Assembly: GCF_011420305.2 (NCBI RefSeq)
Contig: NZ_CP061769.1
Location: 2,157,001 to 2,221,000 of the forward strand
Direction: 5' to 3'
Source: Nocardioides ochotonae
GTDB lineage: Bacteria > Actinomycetota > Actinomycetes > Propionibacteriales > Nocardioidaceae
Length of the DNA stretch: 64,000 bases
In this document: piece by piece, positions 61,702 through 64,000 of the stretch
Numbering within the stretch: position 1 is the first letter of the stretch
How the letters are laid out: each line of letters opens with the position of its first letter
Program-made: the position numbers and the translations under genes
Notes under the pieces: generated by a model
Told to the model about the DNA's origin: nothing
The model's input: only the letters and a program-made list of their open reading frames with translations
The model's database searches: none

Positions 61702-61715
61702 GTCGCGCGAAACGT
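61700..61715. repeat. 16-bp direct repeat, second copy
   Basis: GAGTCGCGCGAAACGT is identical to 61211-61226, 489 bases upstream. The copy overlaps the stop of one gene and the presumed GTG start of the next. Two exact 16-base copies in phage DNA suggest a regulator-binding or pairing site. Confidence 0.6.
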
Positions 61716-62061
61716 GGTCCTGGGTAACGAGCCCTACGAGCTGGTCGCCGACTACACCGTTAACCTGGACCCCTGGATGGACCCCATGACCCACGACTGG
61801 TGGGGGTATGAGTCCTGGGCCACCCTGGAACTGAGGAGGATGAGTCCGATGATCGTCCTGCACACCGAGCGGCACGGCACCTACGCCGTCCACGCCGACG
61901 CGCTAGCCAAGACCCTGCCTGAGTACGACGGCTGGCCGTCCGCGCACCTCACCGATGCGATCGTGGCCCTGGTCGGCGTGCCCGTCGGCGACTACTCCGA
62001 CCTGACCGACCTCGAGAAGGTCATCGTCCTGACGTGGCTGACAGGAGGCGCAGTCGGATGA
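61714..62061 (+). CDS. Prophage protein of unknown function
   Basis: A 115-residue protein (or 70 if started at the ATG at 61849, which has AGGAGG nine bases before it). GC-rich third positions continue upstream of the inner ATG, favouring the longer GTG-started form. The N-terminal portion is aromatic (LDPWMDPMTHDWWGYESWAT). The C-terminal portion contains TDLEKVIVLTWLTGG. Its stop overlaps the next ATG. Unrecognised family. Confidence 0.55.
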   Translation: MVLGNEPYELVADYTVNLDPWMDPMTHDWWGYESWATLELRRMSPMIVLHTERHGTYAVHADALAKTLPEYDGWPSAHLTDAIVALVGVPVGDYSDLTDLEKVIVLTWLTGGAVG

Positions 62062-62216
62062 GTGACCTGATCTACGTGGCGTATACCGACGCCGACGGTG
62101 CGCAGCACATCGAGGGCGTGAGCCCGCCCCTGGCTGCGGTCCTGCTCGAGGCCGGCCTGGGTCGCCTAGCGACGTGGCGCGATAGCGGCGACCCGGTCAT
62201 AACCGACCACGACTGA
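62058..62216 (+). CDS. Small prophage protein, unknown function
   Basis: A 52-residue protein (MSDLIYVAYTDADGAQHIEG, ending ...DSGDPVITDHD). AGGAGG stands about ten bases before the ATG, which overlaps the preceding stop. It is followed directly by a strong terminator-like hairpin, so it ends this transcription unit. Function unknown. Confidence 0.55.
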   Translation: MSDLIYVAYTDADGAQHIEGVSPPLAAVLLEAGLGRLATWRDSGDPVITDHD

Positions 62217-62217
62217 C

Positions 62218-62252
62218 AACGCCCCCGACCCCTAACTAGGGACCGGGGGCGT
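62218..62252. terminator. Bidirectional terminator hairpin
   Basis: AACGCCCCCGACCCCT (62218-62233) pairs with the complementary GGGACCGGGGGCGTT, with only two mismatches. It separates the plus-strand gene group from the convergent minus-strand gene. Confidence 0.75.
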
Positions 62253-62271
62253 TAGGCGTTTAGGGACACGA

Positions 62272-62535
62272 TCAGTTCCCACCTACCCGCGCACTGGACG
62301 ACCTGCGCCGCCGCCCGTTGGACGCCGCTGCGGTCGTCCGTATTGCCCTGACCGCCTTGCGTCCGGCGCGCAGTAGTGGGCGGGACTGCTCCTCAAACTG
62401 TGTCCAGCAATCCCGGCACATCTCCAGCTCCACGCGCTGGCGGTCGACTTCGACGGTATGGGTTTGGACGTCGAACAGTTCGCCGACGTGGTCGCATAGG
62501 TCGCATGACAGGACGACGATCGTTTTACTGGTCAT
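62272..62535 (-). CDS. Small zinc-binding-like prophage protein on the minus strand
   Basis: An 87-residue protein with CDLCDH (residues ~11-16) and CRDCW (~40-44), making a probable four-Cys zinc site. THTVEVDRQRVELEMC between them and PLLRAGRKAVR after them resemble short Lsr2-like actinobacterial proteins. The tail is basic and Arg/Ser-rich, suiting DNA binding. It is the only minus-strand gene seen in the prophage, so it is a candidate regulator; this is inference. Confidence 0.6.
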   Translation of the reverse strand: MTSKTIVVLSCDLCDHVGELFDVQTHTVEVDRQRVELEMCRDCWTQFEEQSRPLLRAGRKAVRAIRTTAAASNGRRRRSSSARVGGN

Positions 62536-62641
62536 GTCTTGCAAGGTACGCCGACCTGCCCCGGTTGTGAAGCATCTCTGAGCAACTGCCCCCGCACTGG
62601 CGCACTCACTCATCGTCAACCCCCGACATGAGGAGGCGCCT

Positions 62642-62971
62642 ATGCCCCCGCGCCGTCGCAAGACTGCGCCACCCCCGCCGCGTCACGACCCCGCCGCGGG
62701 CTGGATCTTTACGACCGACTACGTCGCGCCGTCGGGTCGCCACCTGCGCCCCGGCGTGGAGTTCTCGGTGCGCGGCGAACGTGGCCGCTTCCGGTTCCTG
62801 CGCCACGTCCGAACGGAGACCGGGACCGAATGGGTCGAGGGCATCGGCGGGCCTAAGGGCTGCCACCAATGGCGCTCGTTCCGGCCCGACCGGATCCGGC
62901 GCGTCCACGTCAAGGCGCGCGTTATGCCGGTCAGTCGCGTCGGACTCAAGGCGGTGGGCCGTGCCCGATGA
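62642..62971 (+). CDS. Prophage protein of unknown function, basic
   Basis: A 109-residue basic protein (MPPRRRKTAPPPPRHDPAAG, GVEFSVRGERGRFRFLRHVR, HQWRSFRPDRIRRVHVKARV). The small beta-barrel-like centre with WVEGIGGPKG is a layout seen in actinophage proteins of unknown role. AGGAGG precedes the ATG. The basic character suggests nucleic acid contact. Confidence 0.65.
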   Translation: MPPRRRKTAPPPPRHDPAAGWIFTTDYVAPSGRHLRPGVEFSVRGERGRFRFLRHVRTETGTEWVEGIGGPKGCHQWRSFRPDRIRRVHVKARVMPVSRVGLKAVGRAR

Positions 62972-63185
62972 GCTCGAGGATCTGGCCCTGCGTTTCGTGG
63001 ACGACCCCGCCGACGTCGAGGCCCTGGTCGCCGCCACCCGTCGCCGGATCGAATGGCGCACCCGCCGCGGTGGGAAGCGCTGCTCGAGGTGCGGTGAGGT
63101 CCTGCCAGTCCGGCAGTTCGCCCGCGACTCTGGACGGTCCGACGGACTGGACCACCGCTGCCGCGCCTGCCGCCGACGGGCGTGA
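62961..63185 (+). CDS. Small Cys4 zinc-finger-like prophage protein
   Basis: A 74-residue protein. The N-terminal half is acidic and helical (VPDELEDLALRFVDDPADVE). The C-terminal half is a treble-clef-like finger: RCSRCGEVLPVRQFARDSGR then DHRCRACRRRA, giving CxxC...CxxC. Similar fingers occur in phage small proteins and HNH-type nucleases, but the H-N-H residues are lacking. The GTG start overlaps the preceding gene by 11 bases. Confidence 0.62.
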   Translation: MPDELEDLALRFVDDPADVEALVAATRRRIEWRTRRGGKRCSRCGEVLPVRQFARDSGRSDGLDHRCRACRRRA

Positions 63186-63228
63186 CGACCCGCCCCGAAT
63201 ACGGGGCGTATGTGGGGCGGGCCGTCAC
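63182..63228. terminator. Terminator-like hairpin after the zinc-finger gene
   Basis: GTGACGACCCGCCCC (63182-63196) pairs with 63214-63228 with one mismatch (15-bp stem). The first arm includes the TGA stop codon of the preceding gene. Confidence 0.65.
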
Positions 63229-63485
63229 TTAGGCGGCGACGCTACCCCACTACTGGCGCACTAACTATATGGACAGGGGCACACCTGTACGCCGTGCCGC
63301 GCGACCTTATATAGCGGGCAGGCTACCGGCTGCCCCTGTCCTTGACCCTGTCCCTGAGTCTGCCGCCGATGACGTTGCGCCGCGCCTGCTCGCCCGCGCC
63401 GCGTCGGTGGCCCTGCCCCCGTGCTGCTCCCTGGCCCCCGCGCCGGGTCGAGCACCGGGGGCGTTCTCGTTTTAGGAGCGCCCTC
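63229..63485. other. Prophage non-coding region with inverted repeats and terminator-like stem
   Basis: No gene supported. It holds GGACAGGGGCA and its complement TGCCCCTGTCC some 50 bases apart, an AT-rich element (ACTATATGG, near 63265), TATATAGCG near 63310, and a GCCCCCG/CGGGGGC stem (63434-63440 with 63456-63462) followed by GTTCTCGTTTT, a fair rho-independent terminator just before the next gene. Short GGACAGGG and CCTGTCC repeats occur. Confidence 0.5.
63434..63473 (+). terminator. Rho-independent terminator candidate
   Basis: GCCCCCG stem arm (63434-63440) with CGGGGGC (63456-63462), 15-base loop, followed by a T-rich tail (TTCTCGTTTT). Confidence 0.6.
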
Positions 63486-63665
63486 ATGCCGACGATCACC
63501 GAGCCGCTGTTGCGTCTCCGCGTCATTCGGGCCGGTGGCTATCGGTGCGGGTGGCGTCCGCGTAAGAACGTCTCCCCGTGCGGCGCGCCCGCGCGTTTCG
63601 CCGGATTCTCGCCCGCTAGCCGCACCCCTATCCCTTTGTGCCCCCGCCATGCCGACGACGCCTAA
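63486..63665 (+). CDS. Small Cys-containing prophage protein
   Basis: A 59-residue protein (MPTITEPLLRLRVIRAGGYR, then CGWRPRKNVSPCGAPARFAG and IPLCPRHADDA) with Cys-Cys-Cys-His, a likely zinc-binding knuckle. AGGAG stands 8-12 bases before the ATG. It overlaps the HNH gene start by 17 bases, so the two are coupled; many tailed phages carry such a small gene before HNH. Confidence 0.6.
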   Translation: MPTITEPLLRLRVIRAGGYRCGWRPRKNVSPCGAPARFAGFSPASRTPIPLCPRHADDA

Positions 63666-63963
63666 GCCACGTAAGAAGCGGCCCCGGTCGTCGGCGAGGT
63701 GGCGCAGGTTGCGGGCGCACCTAATGCGAAAGGCGATCGCGCACGGTACTTTCAAGTGCGTCGAATGTGGCATCGCCCTGGACGCGAAGGCCCCTCGCTA
63801 CACCCCGACCGCTGCCGAGCTGGACCACATCCTCCCCGTGGTCGATCGCCCAGACCTAGAGTTCACTCCCTCAAACCTTGCATGGCGCTGCCACCCTTGT
63901 AATCGGCGTAAGGGTCGCAACCCTGACCCGCTGATCTACATGCCTACGACGAGGCACTGGTAG
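63649..63963 (+). CDS. HNH endonuclease
   Basis: A 104-residue HNH nuclease. The zinc-binding pairs CVEC and CHPC flank the catalytic region ELDHILPVVDRPDLEFTPSN, with His in LDHI, Asn in PSNLAW and the final CNRRKG. The N-terminus is basic (KPRKKRPRSSARWRRLRAHL). HNH genes of this size usually lie next to the terminase genes of tailed phages, so the packaging genes are expected just beyond the window. The start overlaps the previous gene. Confidence 0.9.
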   Translation: MPTTPKPRKKRPRSSARWRRLRAHLMRKAIAHGTFKCVECGIALDAKAPRYTPTAAELDHILPVVDRPDLEFTPSNLAWRCHPCNRRKGRNPDPLIYMPTTRHW

Positions 63964-64000
63964 GCCCCGCCCTGGGACATAGGGGCGGGGGTCGTAGGTG

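Larger units (their letters stand above)
57500..64000. mobile_element. Prophage left end (large serine integrase type), continuing beyond the window
   Basis: Begins inside the ligase gene. It contains a serine integrase, about eleven small mostly unidentified plus-strand genes with AGGAGG-type ribosome-binding sites, one minus-strand small gene, several strong hairpins, and an HNH endonuclease at the right edge of the kind that usually precedes the terminase genes of tailed phages. Base composition and codon usage differ mildly from the flanking chromosome. No capsid, terminase or recognised repressor gene is inside the window; an integrative element other than a phage is not excluded. Confidence 0.85.

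Noticed and set aside
63261..63773. Minus-strand 170-residue open frame across the small Cys protein and HNH gene
   Set aside because: It is antisense to a convincing HNH nuclease and contains low-complexity Arg/Gly/Gln sequence.
1..64000. Search for tRNA, rRNA, CRISPR repeats and insertion sequences
   Set aside because: No cloverleaf, rRNA signature, regularly spaced repeat or transposase was seen by eye; a tRNA attachment site for the prophage is not needed because the integrase is of the serine type.

Overview
The window is very GC-rich, densely coded actinobacterial chromosome. Most genes are on the minus strand, many joined by 1-4 base stop/start overlaps. Gene content (KstR-type steroid regulator, CYP51 cluster, xylose isomerase, mycobacterial-like neighbourhoods) points to a Nocardioides-like member of the Nocardioidaceae. 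That assignment is an inference from gene content, not a database result. I saw no rRNA, tRNA, CRISPR array or insertion sequence.

Layout. (1) 1-2.5 kb: end of a glycosyltransferase / methyltransferase / squalene-cyclase-like gene run. (2) 2.5-6.8 kb: the steroid regulator kstR with a TnnAACnnGTTnnA-like operator, then a PPOX-fold protein, two SDR dehydrogenases, a [3Fe-4S] ferredoxin and an FAD/NADPH ferredoxin reductase behind a perfect KstR-type palindrome. (3) 6.8-21.8 kb: mixed housekeeping genes (ion channel, MFS, uvrB, a phospholipase-D protein, a membrane/PLC-like protein, an AlkA-type glycosylase, two CNNM/CBS membrane proteins, two DinB proteins) with one crotonase gene (17.0 kb) under its own KstR-type site. 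(4) 21.9-30.3 kb: a tightly overlapping ten-gene operon: TetR, a CYP123-like P450, SDR, CYP51, ferredoxin, NTF2-like protein, aldehyde dehydrogenase, SDR, hydroxyisobutyrate-dehydrogenase-like protein, carboxymuconolactone-decarboxylase-like protein. It closely parallels what I recall of M. tuberculosis Rv0763c-Rv0771 and is probably a sterol-modifying unit.

(5) 30.4-40.4 kb: a second compact operon in which recognisable Ebo proteins (EboA, TatD/EboB, UbiA/EboC, EboE, and an alkaline-phosphatase-fold EboF) lie with an inositol-3-phosphate-synthase homologue, two sugar isomerase/epimerases, an FGGY kinase and a CopC-like exported protein. No EboD (dehydroquinate-synthase-like) gene is present; the inositol-phosphate synthase may take its place as the cyclitol-forming enzyme. 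This is the best candidate for an undescribed biosynthetic system here. (6) 40.7-54.7 kb: a 2089-residue secreted ThuA / sugar-dehydrogenase / PKD / carbohydrate-binding protein, then xylose isomerase, a Gfo/Idh/MocA dehydrogenase, a complete sugar ABC importer and a ROK regulator: a carbohydrate sensing, uptake and catabolism block. A second ROK regulator follows.

(7) 56.2-64.0 kb: an ATP-dependent DNA ligase gene is cut inside its OB-fold. The chromosomal reading frame stops matching the family right after a GKT motif, and a large serine integrase begins about 70 bp later. The rest of the window is small phage-type genes with strong Shine-Dalgarno sequences, several hairpins and inverted repeats, ending in an HNH endonuclease gene. 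This is the left end of a prophage (or similar element) that uses the ligase gene as attB and runs past the window edge.
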